DNA of 64,000 bases from NCBI RefSeq assembly GCF_003286645.3, contig NZ_CP127382.2, positions 372,001 to 436,000 on the forward strand, read 5' to 3'. The notes below the pieces were generated by a model. That model was not told the DNA's origin, made no database searches, and was given only the letters and a program-made list of their open reading frames with translations. This stretch comes from Aerococcus tenax (GTDB lineage Bacteria > Bacillota > Bacilli > Lactobacillales > Aerococcaceae). Positions 8,662 through 19,036 of this stretch are shown here, piece by piece; the first letter of the stretch is position 1, and each line of letters opens with the position of its first letter. Position numbers and translations under genes: made by a program.

Positions 8662-8875
8662 AATATTAAGCAAGACAAGCCCAGTAGTGATTAACAGTTG
8701 CCTGGATAGCGAGCTAGTGGTTGGTGGAAACTAGTACCTGTTAATGATGAATTACACTTGTTAGAGGAATTGCTAGGTGGCGCTACCTTATCGCGCGAGA
8801 GTGGCTTTTTTAAGCAACTTGGGTGGTACCACGGTAACAATCGTCCCTGTCTAATTGGCAGGGACTTTTTTTATT
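8662..8875 (+). promoter_or_regulatory. T-box leader, tyrosine type, with terminator
   Basis: The diagnostic T-box sequence GGGTGGTACCACGG lies at 8821-8834, followed by an intrinsic terminator (GTCCCTG 8843-8849 with CAGGGAC 8859-8865, then eight T). Upstream is a long stem I region. I propose the specifier codon TAC (Tyr) at 8753-8755 within AATTACACTT near the closing strand of stem I; this fits the gene that follows, but the exact codon is inferred. Uncharged tRNA-Tyr should stabilise the antiterminator and switch tyrS on. Confidence 0.93.
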
Positions 8876-8937
8876 GCTTAATAAGAGAATTGACAGAACT
8901 TTAAACAGACTAAAATGAGACAAGAAGGAGTAGTTCC

Positions 8938-10200
8938 ATGAATATTATTGATGAATTAGAATGGCGTGGCGCAATTAACCAGCAAACCGATGAAGCAGGT
9001 TTAAAAGACTATGTTGAAAACCATTCGATCAGCCTCTATTGTGGGGTTGACCCTACTGGGGATTCCTTGCATATTGGCCACTTGATCCCTTTTATCATGT
9101 TAAAACGTTTCCAATTACAAGGCCATCGTCCGGTGATATTAATTGGAGGAGCGACTGGTTCGATTGGTGACCCATCTGGTCGGAGTGAAGAACGGCAACT
9201 ACAATCCATGGAGGCTGTTAATGAAAATGCCCGTAAGCTGACTGCTCAAATGGAAAAACTCTTCCTCAAGGATCCTAACGCCCAATTCCGCTTAGTCAAT
9301 AACTATGCTTGGACCAAGGACTTGTCCTTACTAGACTTCTTGCGTGACTATGGGAAATTATTTAATATCAATACCATGTTGGCTAAGGATGTGGTGGCGT
9401 CGCGTCTTGAACACGGGATTTCCTTTACTGAATTTACCTATCAAATCCTTCAATCCATGGACTTCTTACACTTATACCGGGAAGAAGATGTCCGTTTACA
9501 AATTGGTGGGGCCGACCAATGGGGCAATATTACCAGCGGTTTAGACTTAATTCGTAAGGTAGAAGGCCCTGAAGCTAAGGCCTTCGGTTTAACCATCCCC
9601 CTCATGTTGAAGGCAGATGGCACGAAATTTGGTAAAACCGCTGGTGGGGCAGTTTGGTTAGACCCAGAAAAGACCTCCCCTTATGAGTTCTACCAATTTT
9701 GGGTTAACCAAGATGATGCTGATGTGGTTAAATACTTGAAATACTTCACCTTCCTGTCAAAAGAAGAGATTGCTGAATTAGCCGAAAAAGTCGCCACTGA
9801 ACCTCATAAACGGGAGGCTCAAAAGACTTTAGCCAAGGAAATGACCCTCTTTGTTCATGGGGAGGAAGGTTTAGCCGATGCTTTAAGCATTACTGAAGCC
9901 CTCTTTTCAGGAGACATTAAGAATCTCAGTGCCAAGCAAATTGAACAGGGCTTTAATAATATGCCTGGAGGCCAAGTGCCTAGAGAGACGGCTAACTTAG
10001 CAGTATGGCTAGTGGATAACGGAGTAGAGAGCTCACGCCGCCAATCCCGTGAAGACATTAAAAATGGGGCCATCTATATTAATGGTGAGCGGATCCAAGA
10101 TATTGATTATGAGATTTCACCTGCTGATGCCATCGAAGATAAATACATTGTCGTGCGTCGGGGTAAGAAGAAATATTTCTTAATGACTTTTGCCGATTAA
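8938..10200 (+). CDS. tyrS: Tyrosyl-tRNA synthetase
   Basis: Class I synthetase charging tRNA-Tyr, 420 residues. HIGH is seen as HIGH at residues 45-48, and the second class I signature as KFGKT near residue 230. An S4-type RNA-binding domain occupies the C-terminal 65 or so residues (from about SRRQSREDIKNGAIYINGERI). AAGGAG precedes the ATG at normal distance. Control is by the T-box immediately upstream. I see no terminator before metG, which has its own weak -10 (TATACT 10270-10275). Confidence 0.98.
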   Translation: MNIIDELEWRGAINQQTDEAGLKDYVENHSISLYCGVDPTGDSLHIGHLIPFIMLKRFQLQGHRPVILIGGATGSIGDPSGRSEERQLQSMEAVNENARKLTAQMEKLFLKDPNAQFRLVNNYAWTKDLSLLDFLRDYGKLFNINTMLAKDVVASRLEHGISFTEFTYQILQSMDFLHLYREEDVRLQIGGADQWGNITSGLDLIRKVEGPEAKAFGLTIPLMLKADGTKFGKTAGGAVWLDPEKTSPYEFYQFWVNQDDADVVKYLKYFTFLSKEEIAELAEKVATEPHKREAQKTLAKEMTLFVHGEEGLADALSITEALFSGDIKNLSAKQIEQGFNNMPGGQVPRETANLAVWLVDNGVESSRRQSREDIKNGAIYINGERIQDIDYEISPADAIEDKYIVVRRGKKKYFLMTFAD

Positions 10201-10292
10201 GAAGTCCCTATACAAAAACTTGCTCATACTAGCATAAACTATCCGTTCTAAAGGCGACCCGCTTTATGCTATACTGATTTAGAAATAATTAA

Positions 10293-12308
<2,016 letters not shown>

Positions 12309-12309
12309 T

Positions 12310-12484
12310 GAGAGTGTGACAAAAGTCGAAAGAGCCCTGAACCACTGGAACAAACTATGGAAGATAGGCGAAAGCCTATCGCACATAGTTCGTGAAGTGG
12401 ACGTCAGGGCTGACTTTTGGAACACATTTTTTTTAATTAGAATGTTCGCATTAAAAAGTTGGGACTTTTGTCCTGATCTCTTTT
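12310..12484 (+). repeat. Intergenic hairpin element, copy 1
   Basis: About 175 bases with imperfect terminal inverted repeats (GAGAGTGTGACAAAAGTC at the left; GGGACTTTTGTC with GATCTC at the right). Inside, AGCCCTGA pairs with TCAGGGCT, CCACT with AGTGG and AACTATG with CATAGTT, capped by GATAGGC-GAAA-GCCTATC (12363-12380). It is about 80 percent alike, by eye, to the copy at 42313. Open frames across it on both strands are by-products of the palindrome. It could end metG transcription, as T runs follow its right end. Confidence 0.85.
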
Positions 12485-12570
12485 CCATGAAAACTAAGAG
12501 AGGTCTGGATAAACAATCGCTGAGGAAGATTGCTATTCAGCCTTCTCATTGACAAGAGAGGAGTTTAATC

Positions 12571-13365
12571 ATGCTCTTTGATACACATACTCACTTTAAT
12601 ACGGCTGATTTTGATGAAGACCGGGACCAAGCCATTAACCGCGCCCGTCAAGCTGGCGTCTCAGGCATGGGAATTGTTGGTTTTGACCAAGATAGTATAG
12701 AACGGGGTCTTCCCCTAGTCGCCGAACACCCAGATATGGTCGGTATTTATGGCTGGCACCCCACTGAGGCAGGCAAGTATAATCAAGACATTGAAAACTT
12801 ACTCCTGTCTGCCCTGGATACTGACAAGGCAGTTGGGGTAGGGGAAATGGGACTTGACTTCTACTGGGATGAAGATCCCCTGGATGTTCAAGAAAAAGTT
12901 TTCCGTCGTCAAATTGCCATAGCTAGAGAAGCCCACTTGCCGGTGATTATCCATAACCGCGATGCTTCGGAGGATGTCTACCGGATTCTCAAAGATGAAA
13001 AAATTTGGGAAGTTGGTGGGATCATGCATACCTTCGGAGAAAGTCGGGAGGATGCTAAGCGCTTCTTAGACTTAGGCATGCACTTGTCCTTTTCTGGAGT
13101 GATGACCTTCAAGAAAACCAAGGTAGTCCGCCAAGTGGCAGCAGAATGTCCCGAAGACCGTATCTTGATTGAAACCGACTCTCCATACCTGACCCCAGAG
13201 CCTAAACGGGGTCACCGGAATGAGTCCGCTAATATCTCCTTTGTCAACAATCGCTTGGCTGATCTCAGACAAACTTCTTATGAAGCCATGGCTAAGATTA
13301 CCTATGACAATGCCTGTCGCTTATTTGGCATTGAATGGACGGAAGCTGGTTGGAAAAAGCTTTAA
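12571..13365 (+). CDS. tatD: TatD-family metal-dependent hydrolase/DNase
   Basis: TIM-barrel metal enzyme of 264 residues; family members show 3'-5' exonuclease or DNase activity. Metal ligands can be traced: HTH at residues 6-8, Glu in VGEMGLDFYW, His in PVIIHNRDA, His in GIMHTFGES and Asp in ETDSPYL. The pattern HRN after PKRG is also typical. AGAGGAG precedes the ATG. The stop TAA shares its last base with the ATG of rnmV, so the two are translationally coupled. This gene, rnmV and ksgA form one operon. Confidence 0.95.
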   Translation: MLFDTHTHFNTADFDEDRDQAINRARQAGVSGMGIVGFDQDSIERGLPLVAEHPDMVGIYGWHPTEAGKYNQDIENLLLSALDTDKAVGVGEMGLDFYWDEDPLDVQEKVFRRQIAIAREAHLPVIIHNRDASEDVYRILKDEKIWEVGGIMHTFGESREDAKRFLDLGMHLSFSGVMTFKKTKVVRQVAAECPEDRILIETDSPYLTPEPKRGHRNESANISFVNNRLADLRQTSYEAMAKITYDNACRLFGIEWTEAGWKKL

Positions 13366-13946
13366 TGAAGAAAAGATTAAAAGAGGTTATTGTCGTTGAA
13401 GGCAGGGACGATAGCCAACGCTTAAAACAGTTCTACCAAGTCAAAACTATCGAAACCAATGGCTCAGCCATCAACCAAGAAACCATGGACAAAATTAAGC
13501 AGGCCCAGGACTTATATGGGGTCATTGTCTTTACTGACCCAGATGTTTCTGGGGAAAAAATCCGTCGTACCATCATGCGGGATGTTCCCGAGGTCCAACA
13601 TGCCTTTTTGGAAAGGCGGGATGCCAAGCCCAAGCACAAGGGCAGCTTGGGAGTGGAACACGCCTCTTTTGCGGCTATCGACCAGGCCTTGAGTGCCGTC
13701 TATACGGTAACCACTAGTGGTGAAAGTCAACCGCCCTTTACTGCATCTGAACTGATGGCACTGGGTCTCTTAGGAGGGGAAGATGCAGCGGCTAGACGAG
13801 ACTACCTGACCAAACGTTTGAAAATCGGCCATAGTAATGGCAAGCAATTAGCCAAACGTCTGGCCCTATTTCAAATTTCTCAAGCAGCCGTTTTGGAAGT
13901 CGTCGCAGAATATAATCAAAAAAGAGAAGAAGGAGAACAGCTATGA
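13365..13946 (+). CDS. rnmV: Ribonuclease M5
   Basis: Matures the 5S rRNA ends in Firmicutes. The N-terminal Toprim domain is clear: IVVEGRDD (catalytic Glu near residue 12) and VFTDPDVSGEKIR (DxD pair). The C-terminal half, with GHSNGKQLAKRL, is the M5-specific region. Length 193 fits the family. A longer frame begins at 13335, but ATG 13365, which overlaps the tatD stop, gives a protein starting just before the Toprim strand and is preferred. It overlaps ksgA by four bases (ATGA). Confidence 0.95.
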   Translation: MKKRLKEVIVVEGRDDSQRLKQFYQVKTIETNGSAINQETMDKIKQAQDLYGVIVFTDPDVSGEKIRRTIMRDVPEVQHAFLERRDAKPKHKGSLGVEHASFAAIDQALSAVYTVTTSGESQPPFTASELMALGLLGGEDAAARRDYLTKRLKIGHSNGKQLAKRLALFQISQAAVLEVVAEYNQKREEGEQL

Positions 13947-14827
13947 CTAAATCCTGGATTGCTACCCCTAGCCGGACCAATGCCATTTTGAACCGTTATC
14001 AGCTCGATGCCAAAAAGAGTTTGGGACAAAACTTCCTCATGGAACCCCAAATCCTGGAAAAAATGGTGGAAGCAGCAGCTATCGACCGAGATACTGATGT
14101 CATTGAAATTGGCCCGGGGATTGGCGCCCTAACTGAATTTCTCTGTGAAGGTGCTGGCCGGGTCTTAGCTTTTGAAGTTGATGATCGGCTCTTACCGGTC
14201 TTAGAAGCGGAACTGGGCCACTATGATAATTTAACCGTCCTCCACCAAGATATTTTGGAGGCTGATTTAAAGGCTAGCGTGTCCCAGTATTTTCCTGATT
14301 CCAAACGCCTAGCGGTGGTGGCTAATCTTCCTTACTATATCACCACCCCGATTATCTTTCACTTCTTGGAAAGTGATTTAGAGGTCTCTGACTTTGCCCT
14401 GATGATGCAGTATGAGGTCGCCGAACGTCTGACGGCTCAGGCGGGAACCAAGGCCTATAGTGCCTTAACCATTGTCTTAGATTATTACTGCCAGAGTGAA
14501 ATAGCTGTCAAAGTGCCAAAGACCGTCTTTAAACCCCGGCCCAAGGTTGATTCCGCTGTCCTTCACCTGAAGCGGCGGCAAGCTCCCCCAGTCAAGCCGC
14601 AAAATGAGGCCTTGTTCTTTAAGCTTGTCAAGGGGGCCTTCGCTCACCGGCGCAAGACCTTGTGGAATAACTTAAAAAGTCTCTTTGCCGGCCAATTTCA
14701 AGAGCCAGCTGATTTACAAGCAGCCATTGAAGCCGCGGGAATTAATCCCAAGGTCCGGGCTGAACAATTGACCATTGAAGATTTCTCTCACTTGAGTGAT
14801 GCTTTGAATGAGGCTGGTTTTAAATAA
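13943..14827 (+). CDS. ksgA: 16S rRNA dimethyladenosine transferase
   Basis: Dimethylates the two adjacent adenosines in the 3' hairpin of 16S rRNA using SAM. In 294 residues the family features are KKSLGQNFL (about 28-36), the SAM motif EIGPGIGALT, the catalytic NLPYYITTP and the C-terminal helical domain with FKPRPKVDSAVL. Its ATG overlaps the rnmV stop, with AGAAGGAG upstream inside rnmV. In Bacillus veg and ispE follow nearby; here a repeat element and an ABC exporter operon intervene. Confidence 0.97.
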   Translation: MTKSWIATPSRTNAILNRYQLDAKKSLGQNFLMEPQILEKMVEAAAIDRDTDVIEIGPGIGALTEFLCEGAGRVLAFEVDDRLLPVLEAELGHYDNLTVLHQDILEADLKASVSQYFPDSKRLAVVANLPYYITTPIIFHFLESDLEVSDFALMMQYEVAERLTAQAGTKAYSALTIVLDYYCQSEIAVKVPKTVFKPRPKVDSAVLHLKRRQAPPVKPQNEALFFKLVKGAFAHRRKTLWNNLKSLFAGQFQEPADLQAAIEAAGINPKVRAEQLTIEDFSHLSDALNEAGFK

Positions 14828-14838
14828 ATGCTCTAAGA

Positions 14839-15251
14839 GAGAGTGTAACAGTCACATCAAAGAACGAAATCGCTGGAGGAAAATCCCATAAGCACAGCTA
14901 TAAGGATGTGAGGAAGGATCAGGGAGGGAGATTCCTTGGAAGAAAAGATGATAAGATCAGCTATAAGGATGTGAGGGCGCCGTGAAAGGCTTGAATCACT
15001 GGAGAAAAATACCATAAGCACAGGAAACTGTGCGTTGGCATTTTTTGAAGTGACTTCAAGACTGGCGTACGAACTCAACTCGCTGGTCGTTCAACTTTTC
15101 TGAAAGGACATCCCCTCACCCTTCCGAACTCAACTAGAACTGTGCGTTGGAATTTTCTGAAGCGGACGGTCGTTTTGTGACTGGAACACATTTTGATTAG
15201 CTAGTTCGTGTTTTAATAAGTGGCTAGGACATTTGTTCCGGCCTCTTTTTT
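14839..15251 (+). repeat. Large compound intergenic hairpin element, copy 2
   Basis: This fills most of the 548-base gap between ksgA and the ABC operon. It shares the family ends (GAGAGTGTAACAGTCACATC; right end GGACATTTGTTCCGGCCTC then T6). Nested arms: GTCACA, AACGA and CGCT on the left match AGCG, TCGTT and TGTGAC on the right; GGAAAAT...GCACAG matches CTGTGC...ATTTTCT. In the centre, a separate hairpin of over 30 mostly paired bases closes on GCACAG-GAAA-CTGTGC (15018-15033). The phrase CAGCTATAAGGATGTGAGG occurs twice inside. I see no protein gene in it. Confidence 0.8.
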
Positions 15252-15375
15252 ATTTAACTGAATCGGAAGTAATCCCATCAGCCCAGCGAAGATAATCTTT
15301 ATTTAATGTAATGACCATGATAAAATGTATAACAATTAAAACTGAAAAGTTATAGAGTAGGAAAGAGATGGTAAT

Positions 15376-16137
15376 TTGGCCAAAGTATTAGAAGTTAGCC
15401 ATTTAAATAAGCTTTTCCATAATAAAAAGGAAAGCTTCCTGGCCGTCAAAGATGTGTCTTTGACCATTGATGAAGGCGAGATTCTCTCGATTATTGGCCC
15501 TAATGGGGCAGGGAAGACAACTCTCTTATCCATGTTGGGTGGCTATCTATTGCCCAGTTCAGGCTCGGTTCTTGTCAACGGGGTTGATGTCTTAGCTAAT
15601 CCCCACCATGGTTTGATTGGGGTCTCCTTTGGGGGTGATTTAGGCTTTTACGATAAGGTCTCAGCCCAAGATAACTTGTCCTTCTTTGCTGATTTGGCCA
15701 ATATCCCTACTAGAGACCGTCAGTCTGAAGTCGACCGCGTTCTAGACATCGTTAAACTGACCGATCAAAAAAATAAGACGGTGGAACACTATTCTAAGGG
15801 GATGAAGCAACGCCTCCATATCGCCCGGGCCTTATTGGGCAAACCTGCCTTACTTTTACTCGATGAACCGACTAATGGAATTGATGTGGAAATTTCGCAA
15901 GACATCCATCAAACCATTAGGAATTTGGCTAGTCAAGAAGGCTTAGCGGTCCTATTGACCAGCCATATGATGGGCGAAGTGGAGAGCTTAGCTAAGCGCA
16001 TTATTCTTTTAGGTAGGGGCGAGATCCAGTACCAGGGCAGTGTCAAAGACATCGTCAAATTGTCGGGAGTAGAACATATTGACCGACCAGCTACCCTGGA
16101 AGAATCCTATCTGGCCTTAGCGCCGCGATTGAGGTGA
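15376..16137 (+). CDS. ABC transporter ATP-binding protein (ABC-2 exporter)
   Basis: Cytoplasmic ATPase of 253 residues for a two-permease exporter. Walker A is GPNGAGKTT, the signature is YSKGMKQR (a variant of LSGGQ seen in ABC-2 exporters) and Walker B is LLLLDEPTNG, followed by the His-switch region LLTSHMM. The frame opens with TTG at 15376; an ATG at 15368 is out of frame. GGAAAGAG lies upstream at a usable distance. It is followed within five bases by the first permease. The substrate cannot be told from sequence; drugs, peptides or lipids are all possible. Confidence 0.85.
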   Translation: MAKVLEVSHLNKLFHNKKESFLAVKDVSLTIDEGEILSIIGPNGAGKTTLLSMLGGYLLPSSGSVLVNGVDVLANPHHGLIGVSFGGDLGFYDKVSAQDNLSFFADLANIPTRDRQSEVDRVLDIVKLTDQKNKTVEHYSKGMKQRLHIARALLGKPALLLLDEPTNGIDVEISQDIHQTIRNLASQEGLAVLLTSHMMGEVESLAKRIILLGRGEIQYQGSVKDIVKLSGVEHIDRPATLEESYLALAPRLR

Positions 16138-16141
16138 TGAC

Positions 16142-16879
16142 ATGGGTCGCTTTTTACGCCTGTATGGTTTTCACTTAAAAGTCTATATGAAAAATTCTTA
16201 TTTCTTCTGGCTGCCTATTACTAGCACCCTGACTTTCTTCTGCTTGCAGTATATTGCCCTTTATGCTTCTGGGAACTCTAGTGACCCTGACTTGTGGCTG
16301 AGGAGTGGGGTTTTTGGCCTCTGGACTTCGGCCACTACAGCGACAGGTTCGATTGGCTACCAGCGTCACTTGGGGACCTTGCCTTATTTAATTAACACCC
16401 AAGTGGGGGATGCCTATTCCTTATTAAGCTTATTACTGCCAGCTGCCTCCTTTGGTTTACTGAGTTTTCCCTTGGCTTATCTTTTAGCCCTTGTTTTTAA
16501 TACGGGCATCCAAGCCTTTACTCTGTCCATGCTAGTTCAGGTGCTGATGCTCTTTTTAGGCGCTGTCGTAATGGATTTATTCATTGCTGGCTTTTTTGTA
16601 TTAACCCCTAATGCAATTATTTATGAAGAATTACTTCACTTACTCGTCATGCTGCTTTCTGGCTTGCTGGGGACTTTTGCCCTGGCCAGTCATTGGATCA
16701 GCTGGATCCAGTGGTTTATTCCGATCATCTATCCGATTCAAAGCCTTTTAGGGCGGGGGAACCACTTATCCTTAGTGGCCTATGTTTTTTCTTTAGTCTT
16801 GTGGTTGGTCCTGGCAGTCACTTTAGGCGCTTATCTCTTAAGGTCAGCTCGTAAGCAAGGTTTAGGGAGGCGATTTTAA
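16142..16879 (+). CDS. ABC-2 type transporter permease
   Basis: Hydrophobic protein of 245 residues with about six membrane helices (near 20-40, 55-80, 95-125, 135-160, 170-195, 210-235) and few charges, consistent with an ABC-2 half-channel. It lies four bases after the ATPase gene, and its stop overlaps the next permease start by one base. I recognise no specific family from sequence; function rests on hydropathy and operon position. Alone it would not be assignable. Confidence 0.75.
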   Translation: MGRFLRLYGFHLKVYMKNSYFFWLPITSTLTFFCLQYIALYASGNSSDPDLWLRSGVFGLWTSATTATGSIGYQRHLGTLPYLINTQVGDAYSLLSLLLPAASFGLLSFPLAYLLALVFNTGIQAFTLSMLVQVLMLFLGAVVMDLFIAGFFVLTPNAIIYEELLHLLVMLLSGLLGTFALASHWISWIQWFIPIIYPIQSLLGRGNHLSLVAYVFSLVLWLVLAVTLGAYLLRSARKQGLGRRF

Positions 16880-17580
16880 TGCGGATTCAAATGAAGTCCT
16901 TACCCTTTTTACAGAATAAGAAATTGATCCTTATCCATTTTGTGATCCTACCGATTATTCAGCTCCTAGTTATTCTCCTCCTCAACCAACAGTATGCTAA
17001 GGCGCTTAACCCCCAAGTGGCCATGGCTTCGGTTTATTTGTCGGCCAATAGCTTCTGCTTGTCGACCATGGCCTATCTTTTAGTGGTGGATTATTTAAGC
17101 CAAATTTTTAGGGAAGTCCTGGTCCATAAGCCCTGGTCTTTAAGCTATTGGGGGATAAAGATTGCCACAGCTTTCTGCTTAAGTCTGATCATGTTTTTAA
17201 TTAATGGTGGCCTCTTATTGATGATTGGTGTGGATAGCTTATATTTTTGGCGCTGCTTAGCCGCTTTACCGCTTTCCTTATTATTTAGTGCAGGATTAGG
17301 GATCGCCGGTTATTTATTAAGCGTCCAACGCGATAATATCTATCTCTTTACCAACCTCTTTACCGCCATCCTACCGCTTATGGCTGGTGTGGTTGCCCCT
17401 ATTTCTGCCTACCCACCTATCTTTAAGGAGGCTAGCTATGTCTTCCCTTATGGTCAAGTGGTTGAAGGGATTTACCAGGGGGAGATCACTGCTTTATTAA
17501 TTTTAGCGTACATCGCTATCATTTTTGTTTTTAATTATTTCTGCTTAAAGGGGCTAAAAAAACAGCTAATGGCAAGTTAG
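16879..17580 (+). CDS. ABC-2 type transporter permease, second subunit
   Basis: Protein of 233 residues with about six membrane helices. Its ATG shares a base with the stop of the preceding permease and AGGGAGGCG lies just before it, so the three genes form a tight operon. The paired permeases probably form a heterodimer over an ATPase dimer. The two permeases are not obviously alike in sequence. I see no convincing terminator in the 130 bases after it. Confidence 0.72.
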   Translation: MRIQMKSLPFLQNKKLILIHFVILPIIQLLVILLLNQQYAKALNPQVAMASVYLSANSFCLSTMAYLLVVDYLSQIFREVLVHKPWSLSYWGIKIATAFCLSLIMFLINGGLLLMIGVDSLYFWRCLAALPLSLLFSAGLGIAGYLLSVQRDNIYLFTNLFTAILPLMAGVVAPISAYPPIFKEASYVFPYGQVVEGIYQGEITALLILAYIAIIFVFNYFCLKGLKKQLMAS

Positions 17581-17704
17581 TAATATGATGAAGTCGCCCT
17601 CCAAGTGATTGGATCTTAGCTGGTGTTTTGGGGAGAAAATCGTCCTTATAAATCCTTTTAGAAAATGCTTTAGAGGTCTTGACAATGAAGCTTTTATTGT
17701 GCTA

Positions 17705-17733
17705 TTGTAAAAAGATTGACTTTGTGTTATAAT
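17705..17733 (+). promoter_or_regulatory. veg promoter
   Basis: -35 TTGTAA (17705-17710), 17-base spacer, consensus -10 TATAAT (17728-17733), ending 22 bases before the veg start. Strong veg promoters are typical in Firmicutes. Confidence 0.8.
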
Positions 17734-17755
17734 TGGTTTATCAAGGGGTGATGGC

Positions 17756-17989
17756 ATGCCAAGTAATTTACAAAGTATTAAGGCAGGCTTAGAGGAAAAT
17801 ATTGGTAAACCGATCCAAGTAACGCAACAAACAGGGAGAAAGCGGATCACTATCCGTAATGGGATCTTAAGTGATACCTTTCCAGCCGTATTTGTTGTTG
17901 AACTCGACCAAGATGAAAATCAGTTTGAGCGCGTATGCTATAGCTATACCGACTTATTAACTGAAAGCATCGAAATTGAGTTTCCCTAA
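17756..17989 (+). CDS. veg: Veg family protein
   Basis: Small protein of 77 residues with the Veg pattern: a helical N-terminus, TGRKRITIRNGILSDTFPAVFVVEL and VCYSYTDLLTESIEIEF, predicted as an Sm-like beta barrel. In Bacillus subtilis, Veg is highly expressed and has been tied to biofilm matrix gene expression; its molecular action is not clear. GGGGTG precedes the ATG. It has its own strong promoter and terminator. Gene order next to ispE and purR matches Bacillus. Confidence 0.93.
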   Translation: MPSNLQSIKAGLEENIGKPIQVTQQTGRKRITIRNGILSDTFPAVFVVELDQDENQFERVCYSYTDLLTESIEIEFP

Positions 17990-18013
17990 TATTGTGCGTA
18001 ATTAGTGATTGAG

Positions 18014-18060
18014 AAGAGGTGTAAGCAGCATGCAAAACCATGCTACTTACACCTCTTTTC
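18014..18060 (+). terminator. veg terminator
   Basis: AAGAGGTGTAAG and AGCATG (18014-18031) pair with CATGCT and CTTACACCTCTT (18040-18057); TTTTCTTT follows. A long, nearly perfect stem. Confidence 0.92.
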
Positions 18061-18147
18061 TTTATCTCTTGCCTTCTCAGTTGAGGAATCAAGTAGTCAT
18101 GTTAAAATAAGAATAATTAGACCAGTAAAAGAGAGGGGTGAAGCAAA

Positions 18148-18963
18148 ATGGCTATTCGAGAAAAAGCTTTAGCTAAGATTAATCTCGCCCAAGATATCTA
18201 CTATCAAGCAGAGGATGACTGCTTTTACTTTGATATGGTCATGGCCTCAGTTGACCTAGCTGATTACCTGGCCATTGAGGAAAACGATAGTGGTGAGGTT
18301 TTTATCCGGTCTAATCAACATTTTTTGCCCCGGGACCAACGTAACCACGCCTACCAGGCCGCTGTAAAAATGAAGGATCTTGCCGGAGTAGATCGGGGCG
18401 TAACCATTTCTATCCGCAAGTATATTCCGGTTTCAGCCGGACTTGGGGGCGGATCGAGTGACGCAGCGGCGGTCATCCGCGGGCTAAATCGTCTCTGGCA
18501 TTTGGATTGGTCCCTTGACCAACTCATGAATATTGCCGTAACCATTGATAGTGATGCTCCCTATTGTTTAAGAGGGGGATTGTGTCGGATGACCGGTTCG
18601 GGAAGAAATTATGAACCCTTACCGTCCTTACCTTCAAGCTGGCTGGTCCTAGCTAAACCTGCTTTTTCCATTTCCACCCCCAAAATGTTAGCAGCCTTAA
18701 AAGACCATCCCCAAAAGCTTTCCACCCATGCAGGTCCAGTAACGGAGGCCATTACGTTTAGTTATTATCCCAAGTTAAAGGCCTTAAAGGAACGGATGCA
18801 AAATTTTGGCGCCCAAGGAGTAACCATGACGGGGAGTGGGTCGACCATTATTGGCTTTACCCGCCAGCAACAACAAGCTAAACGGATTTATAATGGCCTA
18901 AAAGGCTTTTGCGAAGAGGTTTATGTGGTAAGAATGAATCAAAATCTCAGAAATATTAGTTAA
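18148..18963 (+). CDS. ispE: IspE-like GHMP kinase with altered substrate motif
   Basis: Homologue of 4-diphosphocytidyl-2-C-methylerythritol kinase (271 residues, a little short of the usual 280-290). It keeps the N-terminal ALAKINL with the conserved Lys, the GHMP ATP loop VSAGLGGGSSDAAA (about 94-107), the Asp in TIDSDAPYCL and the C-terminal GVTMTGSGSTIIG. The usual substrate-binding R-x-DGYH motif after the first strand reads AEDDCFYFD, so the Tyr-His pair that contacts substrate is missing. Many Lactobacillales make isoprenoids through mevalonate and keep ispE without a full MEP pathway, so another role is possible. RBS GAGGGGTGAAG. Position between veg and purR is conserved in Firmicutes. 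Confidence 0.85.
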   Translation: MAIREKALAKINLAQDIYYQAEDDCFYFDMVMASVDLADYLAIEENDSGEVFIRSNQHFLPRDQRNHAYQAAVKMKDLAGVDRGVTISIRKYIPVSAGLGGGSSDAAAVIRGLNRLWHLDWSLDQLMNIAVTIDSDAPYCLRGGLCRMTGSGRNYEPLPSLPSSWLVLAKPAFSISTPKMLAALKDHPQKLSTHAGPVTEAITFSYYPKLKALKERMQNFGAQGVTMTGSGSTIIGFTRQQQQAKRIYNGLKGFCEEVYVVRMNQNLRNIS

Positions 18964-18987
18964 GATTGCTTACTTTTATTGGGGCTC

Positions 18988-19014
18988 ACCTGGGGCAAAA
19001 GCCCCAGGTTTTTT
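18988..19014 (+). terminator. ispE terminator
   Basis: ACCTGGGGC (18988-18996) pairs perfectly with GCCCCAGGT (19001-19009) around an AAAA loop, followed by six T. Confidence 0.95.
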
Positions 19015-19036
19015 ATTTTAAATAGGAGAGATTATC

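Noticed and set aside
10246-10275. metG promoter with -35 near 10246
   Set aside because: The -10 TATACT is good but no credible -35 lies at 16-18 bases; mentioned under metG only.
14857-15078. Minus-strand frame of 73 codons with internally repeated phrases (PHILIA)
   Set aside because: The protein repetition simply mirrors the repeated DNA of the hairpin element; no ribosome site.
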